DNA of 64,000 nucleotides from Amycolatopsis pretoriensis (GTDB lineage: Bacteria > Actinomycetota > Actinomycetes > Mycobacteriales > Pseudonocardiaceae), in the NCBI RefSeq assembly GCF_900107925.1, contig NZ_FNUJ01000003.1, positions 434,001 through 498,000 of the forward strand, given 5' to 3'. The notes beneath the pieces were generated by a model. It ran no database searches and was not told where the DNA came from. It was given only the letters and a program-made list of their open reading frames with translations. The position numbers and the translations under genes are program-made. Shown here piece after piece: positions 42,835-52,216 of the stretch. Within the stretch, counting starts at the first letter, position 1, and each line of letters starts with the position of its first letter.

Positions 42835-44338
42835 CAGCACTCTCCCGCGTCATGTCCGACAGGTAGGGGCCATCGTCGAGAAAGATCAATCTGCTCGGGT
42901 CGTCCCACAGGATCACCAGGTCCCGGGCCACCCGGAAGTCGACGGGATCGGTCAGCTCGCGAGAAGCGGCCAGCCGGAAATCCTGGGTTCGCAGGGGAAG
43001 CTCGCCGAGCCTGCCACCGTCGACAAGCCACGCGACGATTTCGCGCAGGACGTCGGCTGAAGCGTCGGGATGCCAGAGCAGGACCGGGATCCCGGTCCGC
43101 AGTCCCGTCGCCAGCTCGTCCCCGCCCGGTCGCGGTCGCGCCGTCGGCGGCGCGGCGAGCACCATCACGAGCCACCGCCCGTCGCTGAGGACGGCGTCGA
43201 GCCGGTGGCGCTCGTCCATGTCTTGTGGACGGCAGTAATACACCCGTTCCGCCGAGGGACTGCCGAGCATCGCTTCCCACCGGATCCGCCACGCGCGGTG
43301 CCACTGCGGGGAGAACATCCTTTCCAGTGAACGGATGACGATCGGGTAGTCCAGGAACAACGGCCGTGGATCGCCGGTCTCGTGTTCCTTGCACCACCGG
43401 TGGACCGGGAGGTTGACTAGCGCCCGGGGTAGGACGAACTCGAGCGCCACCTCCTGCGGGTGTTCCGACCAGGCGCGTTCGGCATCGACGATCAACCGAT
43501 CGACGTGGTGTTCGAGCTCCGCGCCGCGGATGGTCGCCATCCCACCGCAGGCCGGTGGCCACTCCCGCGGATCTTCCTGACGCCAGTGAGAGACCACGTG
43601 CCGGTCGGGATCGATACCGTCGACCTCCACCATGATCACCAGGTGGAGACGCAAACCGGTGGCACCGGCGGGTTCCTGTTCGGCGCGCAGCGCCCGCAGC
43701 CGGGTTTCCCCCTGCACCCGGCGGGCCTGCCAGGTGTTCCACTCCCGCAGTTCGTCGCCGAGCGGCCGGGCACACCGGGCGGCGACCAGCTCGATGAAGG
43801 CGAGCGCGGGCGGCAGTCCGTGCGCGGGTGTGTTGAAGTCGGTCAGCAAGCGAAACGCATCCCACGCATCGCCCGGGTCGTCCACCGGACACGCCGGGCT
43901 CGCCGCTCTCCGGACGAGTGCCTTCAGTCCCGGCGGGGTGAACCCGGTCAGCGTGGCCCGCAGCCAAAGCAGTTCGGACTCCGGGAGCAGATCGTGCATG
44001 CGGGGTTCGTGCACGAGCCGATGCAGAAGCGCGGACTCCGGAGAACCGGGGCGCAGCATGCGGACGGCGTGGTCGAGCGCGTGCATCCCGCCGTCCGCCT
44101 TGGCACAGGCGTTGACGACCTCGATCAGATGGTCTCGCCCGGTCACCTGGTCGGAAAGCGTCAGGAGGAAGCCGAGGTTGTCGTGGATCAGGTCCACCAG
44201 CAGCGACCGGCTCGACCGGTCGGTGGCCAGACCCGCGCCGGCGAGCACGTTGACGATCGCCTCCCGGACCGCCACCCGGACCGCCGACGGGAAGTGCAGT
44301 TCCCGTCCCGGTCCATGGGTTCGTTCTCCGGCCGACAC
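42812..44338 (-). CDS. vWA-MoxR-associated protein (VMAP) with N-terminal EAD, copy 1
   Basis: A protein of about 508 residues. The N-terminal domain (about 15-105) is an effector-associated domain (EAD) with VREAIVNVLAGAGL, LLVDLIHDNLG, GRDHLIEVVNAC and MLRPGSPE. The C-terminal VMAP domain has FVLPRALVNLPVHRW and SLERMFSPQWHRAWRIRW and ends near residue 500. VMAPs are thought to couple EAD-bearing effectors to the MoxR-vWA module. The start is uncertain: GTG 44338 (behind GGGGAGG) gives an N-terminus matching copy 2, while an in-frame TTG at 44419 has no ribosome binding site. It is first gene of the minus-strand operon. Confidence 0.8.
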   Translation of the reverse strand: MSAGERTHGPGRELHFPSAVRVAVREAIVNVLAGAGLATDRSSRSLLVDLIHDNLGFLLTLSDQVTGRDHLIEVVNACAKADGGMHALDHAVRMLRPGSPESALLHRLVHEPRMHDLLPESELLWLRATLTGFTPPGLKALVRRAASPACPVDDPGDAWDAFRLLTDFNTPAHGLPPALAFIELVAARCARPLGDELREWNTWQARRVQGETRLRALRAEQEPAGATGLRLHLVIMVEVDGIDPDRHVVSHWRQEDPREWPPACGGMATIRGAELEHHVDRLIVDAERAWSEHPQEVALEFVLPRALVNLPVHRWCKEHETGDPRPLFLDYPIVIRSLERMFSPQWHRAWRIRWEAMLGSPSAERVYYCRPQDMDERHRLDAVLSDGRWLVMVLAAPPTARPRPGGDELATGLRTGIPVLLWHPDASADVLREIVAWLVDGGRLGELPLRTQDFRLAASRELTDPVDFRVARDLVILWDDPSRLIFLDDGPYLSDMTRESADERGKAS

Positions 44339-44631
44339 GTGACGAACCACCTCCCCGCCCGGGAGCACGATTCTACCCACCCCAACCCCGGTGTCGTAGT
44401 GGGCAAAAGGTGGACACAACGCAGAGAATGGCGGACAGTCTGCGGCGTGCTAGTTGTCAACACCGGCGAATCGGCCACGCCGATGGGCACGCGTCACGCA
44501 CTGCGTTGCGGGCCAGCCGGTTCAGGTCGCCTGAACGGCCTAACGCGTGCGTCCCTGTCGCCAGCGCCGGGAATGCGAGACAATGCAAAGCGGGCCGACG
44601 GGGTCCGTTCTCCCTGTGAGAGGGGTTTTTG
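44339..44631. promoter_or_regulatory. Divergent promoter region between VMAP 1 and precursor peptide 2
   Basis: About 290 bp separating the two cassettes. It holds the perfect dyad GTTCAGG-TCG-CCTGAAC (44520-44536), a candidate operator for one or both directions, and the 9-bp palindrome GTTGTCAAC near 44453. The in-frame extension of VMAP 1 covers its first 81 bp. I see no other gene. Confidence 0.55.
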
Positions 44632-44832
44632 ATGCAGGCGCCGCGCTCCGGCAGGGAAGCGGAAGTCGAATCCGAGCTTCTCGACCTCAGCGGGGTGTCA
44701 CTGGCGCGGCTGCGCACCCTCGACAGCGGCGAATTGCGGCAGGCGATGCGGCATGCGGTCGAACGAGTTTCGTACGTCCCGGTGACAGCGAGCGGAAGCA
44801 GTGGTGGCAGCGGAGCAAAACGGGTCGACTGA
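44632..44832 (+). CDS. RiPP-type precursor peptide 2
   Basis: A 66-residue paralogue of peptide 1. The leader-like half reads ESELLDLSGVSLARLRTLDS plus RQAMRHAVER; the C-terminal half is YVPVTASGSSGGSGAKRVD. Conserved between the two peptides are LLDLS-VSL--LR-LDS, the RH pair, PVTASGS and AKRVD-COOH, while Ser/Gly number varies. GAGAGGGG (44618-44625) precedes the ATG at 44632. The HExxH gene begins 3 bases after the stop, so the two are tightly coupled. It is the probable substrate of HExxH copy 2. Confidence 0.83.
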   Translation: MQAPRSGREAEVESELLDLSGVSLARLRTLDSGELRQAMRHAVERVSYVPVTASGSSGGSGAKRVD

Positions 44833-44835
44833 ACC

Positions 44836-46647
44836 ATGCTCGCGCCGGAGGACAACGCATCGGCATTGACCCGACATCACCTCTCGTGGACGGATTTCGA
44901 CGCTCTGGCACGTGGTCTGGGTGGTCCTGAGCCGATCAGTCGGCTCCGCGCGGCAGAGCGAAGCCGACGCCTGCTGCTCATGCGCGCCTTGCTCGACGAG
45001 ACCACGGAATCCGAGGAGATGTTCCGTCCCTTGCCTTCCCCGGGCGTGGCCTGGGATCTGCTCGCAAGGGCCCAGCACGCGGCCGCCGGGGCCGTGGAAA
45101 AGGTTCTCGCCCATCCCTACGTCGGCAGCTGGGTCGGTTACACCACCCGGTTGTACCGGCACGATGTCTCCTCGGACTTCCCGCTGTGGGTTCACGTCGG
45201 GTATGTTCGCTGCCTCGCAGCCGCAGCGGCGATCTTGGCCGGAATTGTGTTCGAAATCGAAGTTCCGGCCTGGGGCCGGTACGTCGCGCTGCCCACTCTG
45301 GGCATGGCCGAATTGAGCACCGACGATTCCTGCGCCGTCGTGGTCGTACGCGGCCATCACGGTTGCGCCGAGGTCGTTGACAGGCACTTGCGGGTGCACG
45401 TGCACCACACCGATCCTCGGTGGCATCCGATCCGCGAAGTCGACCTCATAGCCGCAGGGCGGCGCCTGGCACTCCGCTTGGACGACGTCGATCCGTACCG
45501 GGGCTTGTACAAACCTCAGCCGTCGAGCAGGTTGACCACAGCTGAGGTCGAATCCTGGAGAACCGTTCTCGAAGGCGCTTGGCGGTTGCTCGTAACTCAC
45601 CTGCCCGCCGTCGCCGAGGCATTGCCGGCAGGTCTCGAGTCCGTGGTCCCGGAGCCTGCGGTCCCATTCCGCCTGCCGACCGCGTCGACGGGGGAAGCGT
45701 TCGGCAGCGCGATCGTCTCCTACTCCCGCGATCCCACGGCGATGGCCGCGGCGCTCGTGCACGAGTTCCAGCACATCCGGCTGGGCAGTCTGCTGCACCT
45801 CGTCCGCCTGCACCAAGACGACCGACGTGAACGGTTCTACGCTCCCTGGCGGGACGATCCACGGCCGCTGGGCGGGGTGATCCACGGCGTCTACGCCTTT
45901 TTCGGTGTCGCCACCTTCTGGCGCGCACTGAGCCGCGCCGAACCGGAGAACCTGCTGGCGGCGTTCGAATTCGCTTTGTGGCGTCGGCGAACGTGGCGCA
46001 CCTTGCTGGCGGTCCATCGAGACGACGCCCTCACTCCCGCAGGTCGCCGGTTCCTGGCCGGGATCGCCGAGAGGCTGGGGCCTTGGCAGACCGAGCCCGT
46101 AGCTCCGGAGGCCCTGCTGTGGGCGAACCGCGCCATCACCGATCACTACGCGGGCTGGCGCATCCGCCACCTTCGCCCTGACCCGGACCTCGTCACCGAA
46201 CTGGTCGGCGCATGGCGCAACGGCAGCCCCCGGGTCATCGCGCTTCCTCCTGACTCGGTGCCGAACGCGGTACCGGACGGCCGTTGGCCGGACGCCAGGG
46301 CCGACTTGATCAGGCTGCGCTTGAGCGAGGGCGGCACCGAGGCACTGCACACCCAAGGCCCATTGGTTCCCGGAGCGACTTCGGCCGATTTGGCATTCGT
46401 GGCCGGCGAAACGGCGGGCGCGGCGGTCCGCTATCGCGCGGAACTGGCGGCGGACCCCGACAGTCCTTCTGCGCTGGCCGGCCTCGGCCTCGCGCTCACC
46501 GCACGAACCGGCGGACCGAGTTCCCGCGCATTGGTGCACCGCCCGGAGCTGGTCCGGGCGGTGCACCGCTCGCTCCGCCCGAGCACGGCCGTTTCGGTGG
46601 AGACGGTCGCCGAGTGGATCGGTCGCTTCGTCCTTGATCGACGCTAG
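44836..46647 (+). CDS. HExxH-motif putative peptide-modification enzyme, copy 2
   Basis: A 603-residue paralogue of the 35725 enzyme. HEFQH is at residues 309-313, followed by IRLGSLLHLVRLHQDD, YAPWRDDPRPLGGVIHGVYAFFGV and an Ala/Leu-rich C-terminal part with WPDARADLIRLRLSEGG. It is predicted to bind a metal through the two His and modify peptide 2, possibly by 2-oxoglutarate-dependent hydroxylation. Its stop overlaps the stop of the convergent STAND gene by 4 bp (CTAG), so neither gene has room for a terminator. The chemistry is unproven. Confidence 0.85.
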   Translation: MLAPEDNASALTRHHLSWTDFDALARGLGGPEPISRLRAAERSRRLLLMRALLDETTESEEMFRPLPSPGVAWDLLARAQHAAAGAVEKVLAHPYVGSWVGYTTRLYRHDVSSDFPLWVHVGYVRCLAAAAAILAGIVFEIEVPAWGRYVALPTLGMAELSTDDSCAVVVVRGHHGCAEVVDRHLRVHVHHTDPRWHPIREVDLIAAGRRLALRLDDVDPYRGLYKPQPSSRLTTAEVESWRTVLEGAWRLLVTHLPAVAEALPAGLESVVPEPAVPFRLPTASTGEAFGSAIVSYSRDPTAMAAALVHEFQHIRLGSLLHLVRLHQDDRRERFYAPWRDDPRPLGGVIHGVYAFFGVATFWRALSRAEPENLLAAFEFALWRRRTWRTLLAVHRDDALTPAGRRFLAGIAERLGPWQTEPVAPEALLWANRAITDHYAGWRIRHLRPDPDLVTELVGAWRNGSPRVIALPPDSVPNAVPDGRWPDARADLIRLRLSEGGTEALHTQGPLVPGATSADLAFVAGETAGAAVRYRAELAADPDSPSALAGLGLALTARTGGPSSRALVHRPELVRAVHRSLRPSTAVSVETVAEWIGRFVLDRR

Positions 46648-49600
46648 AGCGGCATCGGGTCGATGTCGCAGTCGGCCCGGACTCCGCGACTGGCCGCGAG
46701 AGTGCCGGGATGGGTATCCCCCAGCTTCTGCCGGTACCCGTGCATGACGTCCGCGAACAGCTCGTCTGCCTCTTCGAAGCGCCGGACCTCACGGAGGTCC
46801 AACGAGTAGTTGAGCCGAACTGCCAGGGTGGTCGGGTGGTTCCGCCCCAGAACACCAGTAGCTCGTTCGACAAGCCTGGCATCCTTGGCCGCCGACTCTT
46901 GTGTCCGCTCGAGCGCGAAAAGATCACTGGCGACATTGATCGCGCAGACGATCGTGTGTGGGTGGTCCGCCCCCAAGATCTCCTCGAGCAGTTCGAGCGC
47001 CGTCTCGTCCATCTTCAGCGCATCGGCTGGTGAGCCGCTGAGCCGCAAGGTCACACCCAGATCGACCGCGGCCGCGAGCGTGTGCGGGTGCTTCTCGCCC
47101 AAGCTCTCACGATAACGCGCGAGCACCTTCTCGCCCAGATCCTTGGCCTGGTCGAACAGCTGTGCGTGCCGCAGATCGATCGAGTGCCCCAGAGCGCAGG
47201 CGAGAGCGTTCGGATGCCGATCACCGTACCGCGCCTCGAAACGCTTGTTCGCGTCGGACGACAACGAGCGGGCTCGAACGTGGTCACCGTCCTTGCGGCA
47301 GGCAACCGCTTGGTGGTGTTTGCGACGCAAGGTTCCGACTCGATCGTTGCCGTAGAACGATTCGGCCCGCTTCGTTATCTGTTCCTGCTCGATCCGAGCC
47401 CACGAATAGTCACCCAGCTCGCGCCGTGCGATCACCAGCAACACCTGCGTCGCGATAGTGTTGACATTGTCGTGGCCCAGAATCCGGCTTCGCCGTTCGA
47501 AGGTTTCTTCGGCCAGTTCCCGGGCCGCCTTGTAATCACCAGTGAGCAGACGCGATACGACGCAGTCGTGCGCGGCAGCCAGAGAAATCGGGTCGTCTCG
47601 TCCGAGCAAACCCGTGGCCTCTGCCAAGATTTGCTCATTGAGCGCCCGAGCTCCGGCGAAGTCGCCGCGCGACTTGAGGATCAGCGCGTAGGTGACCTGA
47701 GCATCGAGGGTTTCCTCTCGCCGGGGGCCAATGGACTCCAAATACGCCTCGAGTGTTTCCCTGATGGTGACCTCGGCGTGCGCGTAGCGGCCGACAACCC
47801 ATTGGAAGAATGCCAGCCGTTCGGCAGCAAGCAGTTCGAGCAGGAGGTCCTGTTCCGGTAGCTCTTCGCCACGGTCCAGGCGCTCGAAGCGGTTTCGCCG
47901 CCACTCCGCGACGGCACTCTCGGCCAGTGTCAGCGCCTCCTGGTGGTCACCCCAGTGGTAGAGGTAGCTGAGCAGGTTCACCACCAGCTTCCGCACCACG
48001 GGTTCGGTGGTCTTGACCAGCTCGGCGTCGTAGATGTGCGGGACAATCTGCTGGTAGCGCGGCCACTCCCGAGGAGAGGTCGGCGCGTTCGGATCCAGGT
48101 TCGCGAGCAACTGGTGCGCGGCGCTGCGCATCTGGCCCCTGCGCTCTTCGTCCATCCGGCTTCGCAACACCAACTGGACCAGGCGGTGTACGAGGAGCGT
48201 GTCGGCACGATGATCGATCTTGGCGAGCCCGTATCGGCTGACGTCGCGCACGACGCGCCCCAACTGGATCGGATCGTGGAGTGCGGCGTTGAGTTCCGGC
48301 GTCACATCGATCTTCTGCACTACGGTGAACAGGCTGCGTGCGATCGGTTCGGGCGCGAAATAGGCGCAGACCTGCAGCAGCTGATCGGCCGCCGGGTTCT
48401 TCTTCCTCAACTCGTCGAGCGACACGTTCCACGCGGCCCCGACCGAGACCTGGTAGTCACGCGGCGCCGGAGTGTTGAGCAACTCGGCGACCTTGCTGTC
48501 GAACAGCTCCAGGTACTGGGAGGCCGGCATGCCCGTCTCCGCCAGCCACGCGGCCGCCTGCTCCACCGCGAGCGGCAGATCGCCCAGCTTGCTCGAGATT
48601 CGATCCGCGGCAGCGTCGTCGAGCGCCGACCCGCGGGCGCTGAGCAGCTGCTTGCTTTCCGTGCGATCGAACACCGCGACCCCGAGCGGCTGGGCATCGC
48701 CGGCCCAGCTCGGATTGCGCGAGGTCACCAAAATATCGCCGCGCACGTTGTCCGGCATACCGCTGGGAAAGAACTGCCGGACAACGTCGGGGTCCTCGGC
48801 AGAGTCGAAAACCAGCAACCACCGGTTGTACGGCGCCCCGACCCGAAGAGCTTCAAGCACAGCGGGAACGGCCGTCAGAGATTCTTCGGTGTCCGGCAGT
48901 TTAAGCCGCTGAGCCAATTCAGTCAACGACTTTCGAATCTGCGTCGGCCGAGTGGCCTGCACCCACCAGATAATGTCATAGATTTGCTTGTAACGGTAAA
49001 TGTACTCGACCGCAATCTGAGTTTTTCCGATCCCACCCATTCCGTGCAGCGCGGCAGGCAACACAGCGGTAGCGCCATAGGTCAGCTGCCTGACCAATCG
49101 GGCGAGAAGCTCACCCCTTCCGGTGAAGTTGGCGTTCCGTGGCGGAATCTGTCCCCAAACGGGTGGAGCTTCACCATCAGGCCTCGGATGGCGCCGCCGA
49201 ATCTCCGCCGCGGCGGCTTGCGCTTGGGTTTTCTTCCGGACATCGTCATCGTCCACACCGTCATCCGGCGACGTGCACTCATCCAACCCAGCGGGAACCG
49301 AAGCCTCTATCATTGCATTGACCTTAGGGGAACCCTCTAAAGTAGCTCTTCGCGAGGTGGTATCAAGACCCATTGTCGCAGTTGAGACATATGCCACGCC
49401 CGACAGCGCTCGGAGCACCGCCCCTTGCAAGGCCGACTCGTCGGCGTCCACCGCAGGGCCGCTGAGAGCACTGGCAGGCTCCGCGACCGCCTGGCGCAGC
49501 CGCGACAGCGTCGGATCGACGTCGACCCCGTGGCTGTACGCGACCTCGATCGCTTCGGCCGTCTCGGAGCGGCGGGCACCACCGAGCAGACGCTCTCGGA

Positions 49601-50606
49601 CCTCGATCGAGCACCGCCATTCAGCCCTGTCCCAGGACAGACCGGGCGACGACTCGAACAGTCCGCTTCCGAACAACTCCGCCAGTTCGACGAGCCCACC
49701 GCCGGGAACCATTCGTTCCTGGAGCACCCGGGCCACGCCGACGCTGATCGGCACGGCCGCGAGCAGTGTCGCCAGCCGGAATGCCGAGCGCGAAGCCACG
49801 CTCCGGAATCGCGTCACCCTATCGTGCGCCGTCAGATCCACCTGACCGACTGACAACCCCTCCGACGTGCGCGAAGATTCATCGCGGGCCAAAAACACCT
49901 TCGCCGGCAGCTCGCCGCCTCCGCCGCAAATGAACTCGGACCACCACCGAACCCCTCTGCGGGTGAATTCCAGGACGGGAACCGGGACTGCCGATTCCGC
50001 CAATTCCGCGAACCCGGTCGGCTCTATCCACGCATCCACGAGGTTCAGCCGATAGTGCCGATTCGCCTCCAGCGGCTCGTCCGAGGCGAGAATCGCCTGG
50101 TGCAATTCAGGACCCCGGATGTTCCACAACCGCGTCGGCAGCAGCTGCAGGATCGCGGTGGGCGTGGAACCGGCCCAGCCGGCAAGTACGGGTGACACCA
50201 AATCCCTGCTCCACATGTCACCGAGGCCGTCGGTCACGACGAGGACCACCTGGGGATCAGGGTGTTCGAGCAGCTCGGCCGGTTGGCGCGCCGGAGAGTC
50301 CTCGCCTTCGCCGCGGAGCACCAGCTGGCCGGCGGCACCGCCGCCGGACGGTTCCGCCTCCGTGTTGGTGAGCCGCCATCGGCGCACCGCCCGGAAGACG
50401 TTCGAGGCCGTGATCAACTCCACGAACCTCGCCACCACCGGCTGCCAAAGAACCATCGATGGGGCATCGGGAACGACTACCGCGACGTCGAGCACGGAGT
50501 CCTGCCCGACATGGCCGCCTCGGAGAACCGGCGGGCACAGATCATCGGCGATGTCCCGCGGTACCAGGGCTTCGGCGTCTGGCACATCGCCTGCGCTCCC
50601 GGTCAT
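46644..50606 (-). CDS. vWA-like / NB-ARC STAND ATPase / TPR protein, copy 2
   Basis: A protein of about 1320 residues, paralogous to copy 1 but without the SAV_2336-like N-terminus and linker. The vWA-like region (VVVPDAPSMVLWQ, VLVVTDGLGDMW) has a degenerate MIDAS (DAPS rather than DAGTS). A winged-helix-like part (SAFRLATLLAAVPISV) follows. The NB-ARC ATPase has Walker A GMGGIGKT with Lys528 and RWLLVFDSAE, and C-terminal TPRs end in ADCDIDPMPL. I chose ATG 50606 because GGAG lies 7 bases upstream; ATG 50648 is in frame. It is the last gene of an operon with VMAP 2 and the cyclase-EAD protein. Confidence 0.83.
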   Translation of the reverse strand: MTGSAGDVPDAEALVPRDIADDLCPPVLRGGHVGQDSVLDVAVVVPDAPSMVLWQPVVARFVELITASNVFRAVRRWRLTNTEAEPSGGGAAGQLVLRGEGEDSPARQPAELLEHPDPQVVLVVTDGLGDMWSRDLVSPVLAGWAGSTPTAILQLLPTRLWNIRGPELHQAILASDEPLEANRHYRLNLVDAWIEPTGFAELAESAVPVPVLEFTRRGVRWWSEFICGGGGELPAKVFLARDESSRTSEGLSVGQVDLTAHDRVTRFRSVASRSAFRLATLLAAVPISVGVARVLQERMVPGGGLVELAELFGSGLFESSPGLSWDRAEWRCSIEVRERLLGGARRSETAEAIEVAYSHGVDVDPTLSRLRQAVAEPASALSGPAVDADESALQGAVLRALSGVAYVSTATMGLDTTSRRATLEGSPKVNAMIEASVPAGLDECTSPDDGVDDDDVRKKTQAQAAAAEIRRRHPRPDGEAPPVWGQIPPRNANFTGRGELLARLVRQLTYGATAVLPAALHGMGGIGKTQIAVEYIYRYKQIYDIIWWVQATRPTQIRKSLTELAQRLKLPDTEESLTAVPAVLEALRVGAPYNRWLLVFDSAEDPDVVRQFFPSGMPDNVRGDILVTSRNPSWAGDAQPLGVAVFDRTESKQLLSARGSALDDAAADRISSKLGDLPLAVEQAAAWLAETGMPASQYLELFDSKVAELLNTPAPRDYQVSVGAAWNVSLDELRKKNPAADQLLQVCAYFAPEPIARSLFTVVQKIDVTPELNAALHDPIQLGRVVRDVSRYGLAKIDHRADTLLVHRLVQLVLRSRMDEERRGQMRSAAHQLLANLDPNAPTSPREWPRYQQIVPHIYDAELVKTTEPVVRKLVVNLLSYLYHWGDHQEALTLAESAVAEWRRNRFERLDRGEELPEQDLLLELLAAERLAFFQWVVGRYAHAEVTIRETLEAYLESIGPRREETLDAQVTYALILKSRGDFAGARALNEQILAEATGLLGRDDPISLAAAHDCVVSRLLTGDYKAARELAEETFERRSRILGHDNVNTIATQVLLVIARRELGDYSWARIEQEQITKRAESFYGNDRVGTLRRKHHQAVACRKDGDHVRARSLSSDANKRFEARYGDRHPNALACALGHSIDLRHAQLFDQAKDLGEKVLARYRESLGEKHPHTLAAAVDLGVTLRLSGSPADALKMDETALELLEEILGADHPHTIVCAINVASDLFALERTQESAAKDARLVERATGVLGRNHPTTLAVRLNYSLDLREVRRFEEADELFADVMHGYRQKLGDTHPGTLAASRGVRADCDIDPMPL

Positions 50607-50666
50607 GTCACTGCTCCGTCTGGTCGAGCCGAGCCGGACGGATGGCATCAACCACGGCGAGACCCC

Positions 50667-52136
50667 TTACGCCGAGTACGACGACGAGCTGGCCAGGAAG
50701 AGAACTCTGCGGGGATCGTCCCACAAGATCACCAAATCGCGGAGGAGATCGAGATCGAAGGGCACCTCCTGATCGCGGAAAACCGCCTGGCGGGACATTT
50801 GAGTCCGCTTCGGGAGATCGTTCAACCGGTCTTGGTCGACGAGCCAGGCCACGACCTCGCGCAAGACGTCGGAACTCGCCGTCGGGTGCCAGACGAGCGC
50901 CGGGAGGCCGGCCGACAAAGCCGAGTGCAGCTGATCCTGCCCGGGAACCGGCCTGCTCGGTGGCGATCCCGCGAACACGAGCATCACCAGGCGCTCGTCG
51001 CCGAGGATGCCGTCGAGGCGGTTGCGTTCCCCGGTGTCCTTGTCCTCGCAGAAGTACACGCGGTCGAACGTGGGGTGCTCCTGGAGCTCGGACCAGCGCA
51101 CTCGCCAGCGACGGTGCCAGCGAGGGTAGGCCATCCGCTCGAGCGAGCGGACGACGATCGGGTAGGACAAGCTCAACGGCTGGGGTGCGTCCGACCGGAG
51201 CTCCGCCGACCACAGGTGGACGGGTGTGTTCACCAACTTCCGGGGCAGCACGAACTCGATGGCCACGTCCACCGCTCGGCCGGCCCAAGCCTCCTCCGAC
51301 GCGGCGACGAGGGAGTCGACGTGACTCTCCAGATCCGCGTCCCGCACCAGCACTGTGTCGCCGCAAGGGGGTGGCCAATCCGGCGTATCCTGCCGGTAGC
51401 CGCACACCTGGTACAGATCCGGCTCGATCTGGTCCTGCCGGATCACGATCACCAGGTACAGCTTTTCCCGTTCGGGCAGCGCATTGCTCGCCTCTGCCCG
51501 CAAATCGCGTAGGGCATCATCGCACCGAAGCCGGGTCGCTTGATCGGAAACCCACTCCCTGAGCCGCGGGCGATCGGCCAGGCAACCGGCGGCGATGAGC
51601 TCGGCGAAGACCAATGCCGGCGGCAATTCGCCAGGCGTGGTGTTGAGGTCTGTCAGGTAGTAGAACGCCACCCACGCATCCTCGAACCGCGGAGGCGGCT
51701 GGGCCGCGTGCCGGGCGGCTCGCTGCACCAGCGACGGAAACGCGGGTGGCACCAACCCCTCCAGCAAGTCCTTCACCATCACCAAGTCCGGTTCGGGGAA
51801 GAGATCGTGCACCGGCAACGCGGCGATGAGCCGGCGGGCCTTGAGACATTCGGGGCTGCCCGGGCGCATCAGTTCGAGGACCGACACCAGGACACCCAGG
51901 CCTTCGTCGATCCGGCTGCAGACACCGACGATTTCGATCAACTGGTCTCGCGCGGTCAATTGGTCGGTCACGGTGAAGGGTTGCCGAAGCGCCTGTCGGA
52001 GTTCGCTCACCATGAGCGAGCGGACCGACCGGTCGTCGGCGAAGCCCGCGTCGACCAGGACGTCCACCAATGCTTTGTGCGCACCGATCGCCACTTCGTG
52101 CCGTCCCAGTCCCGCCGACACCTGATGGCTCACCAC
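50667..52136 (-). CDS. vWA-MoxR-associated protein (VMAP) with N-terminal EAD, copy 2
   Basis: A 489-residue VMAP. The EAD (about residues 10-95) has HKALVDVLVDAGF, SLMVSELRQALR, ARDQLIEIVGVC and ELMRPGSPE, closely parallel to copy 1. The VMAP domain repeats FVLPRKLVNTPVHLW and SLERMAYPRWHRRWRVRW. The start is GTG 52136 or the adjacent GTG 52133, behind GGCGAGGG. It lies between the cyclase-EAD gene (80 bp upstream) and the STAND gene (60 bp downstream), all on the minus strand, so the three are likely an operon. It should bind the EAD of the cyclase-like protein. Confidence 0.82.
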   Translation of the reverse strand: MVSHQVSAGLGRHEVAIGAHKALVDVLVDAGFADDRSVRSLMVSELRQALRQPFTVTDQLTARDQLIEIVGVCSRIDEGLGVLVSVLELMRPGSPECLKARRLIAALPVHDLFPEPDLVMVKDLLEGLVPPAFPSLVQRAARHAAQPPPRFEDAWVAFYYLTDLNTTPGELPPALVFAELIAAGCLADRPRLREWVSDQATRLRCDDALRDLRAEASNALPEREKLYLVIVIRQDQIEPDLYQVCGYRQDTPDWPPPCGDTVLVRDADLESHVDSLVAASEEAWAGRAVDVAIEFVLPRKLVNTPVHLWSAELRSDAPQPLSLSYPIVVRSLERMAYPRWHRRWRVRWSELQEHPTFDRVYFCEDKDTGERNRLDGILGDERLVMLVFAGSPPSRPVPGQDQLHSALSAGLPALVWHPTASSDVLREVVAWLVDQDRLNDLPKRTQMSRQAVFRDQEVPFDLDLLRDLVILWDDPRRVLFLASSSSYSA

Positions 52137-52216
52137 CCCTCGCCGACAGCCCGAGTAGATGAGTTAACCAGCATGAAATCTTGATCGAAATGACAATTCA
52201 ATGACAACAACGCCGA

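Noticed and set aside
44339..44419. TTG start at 44419 for VMAP 1
   Set aside because: No ribosome binding site and no counterpart in VMAP 2; GTG 44338 behind GGGGAGG gives matching N-termini. Not fully excluded.
35725..46647. Calling the HExxH proteins metalloproteases
   Set aside because: Motif alone suggests it, but the flanking blocks, length and precursor neighbours fit the peptide-modification family.
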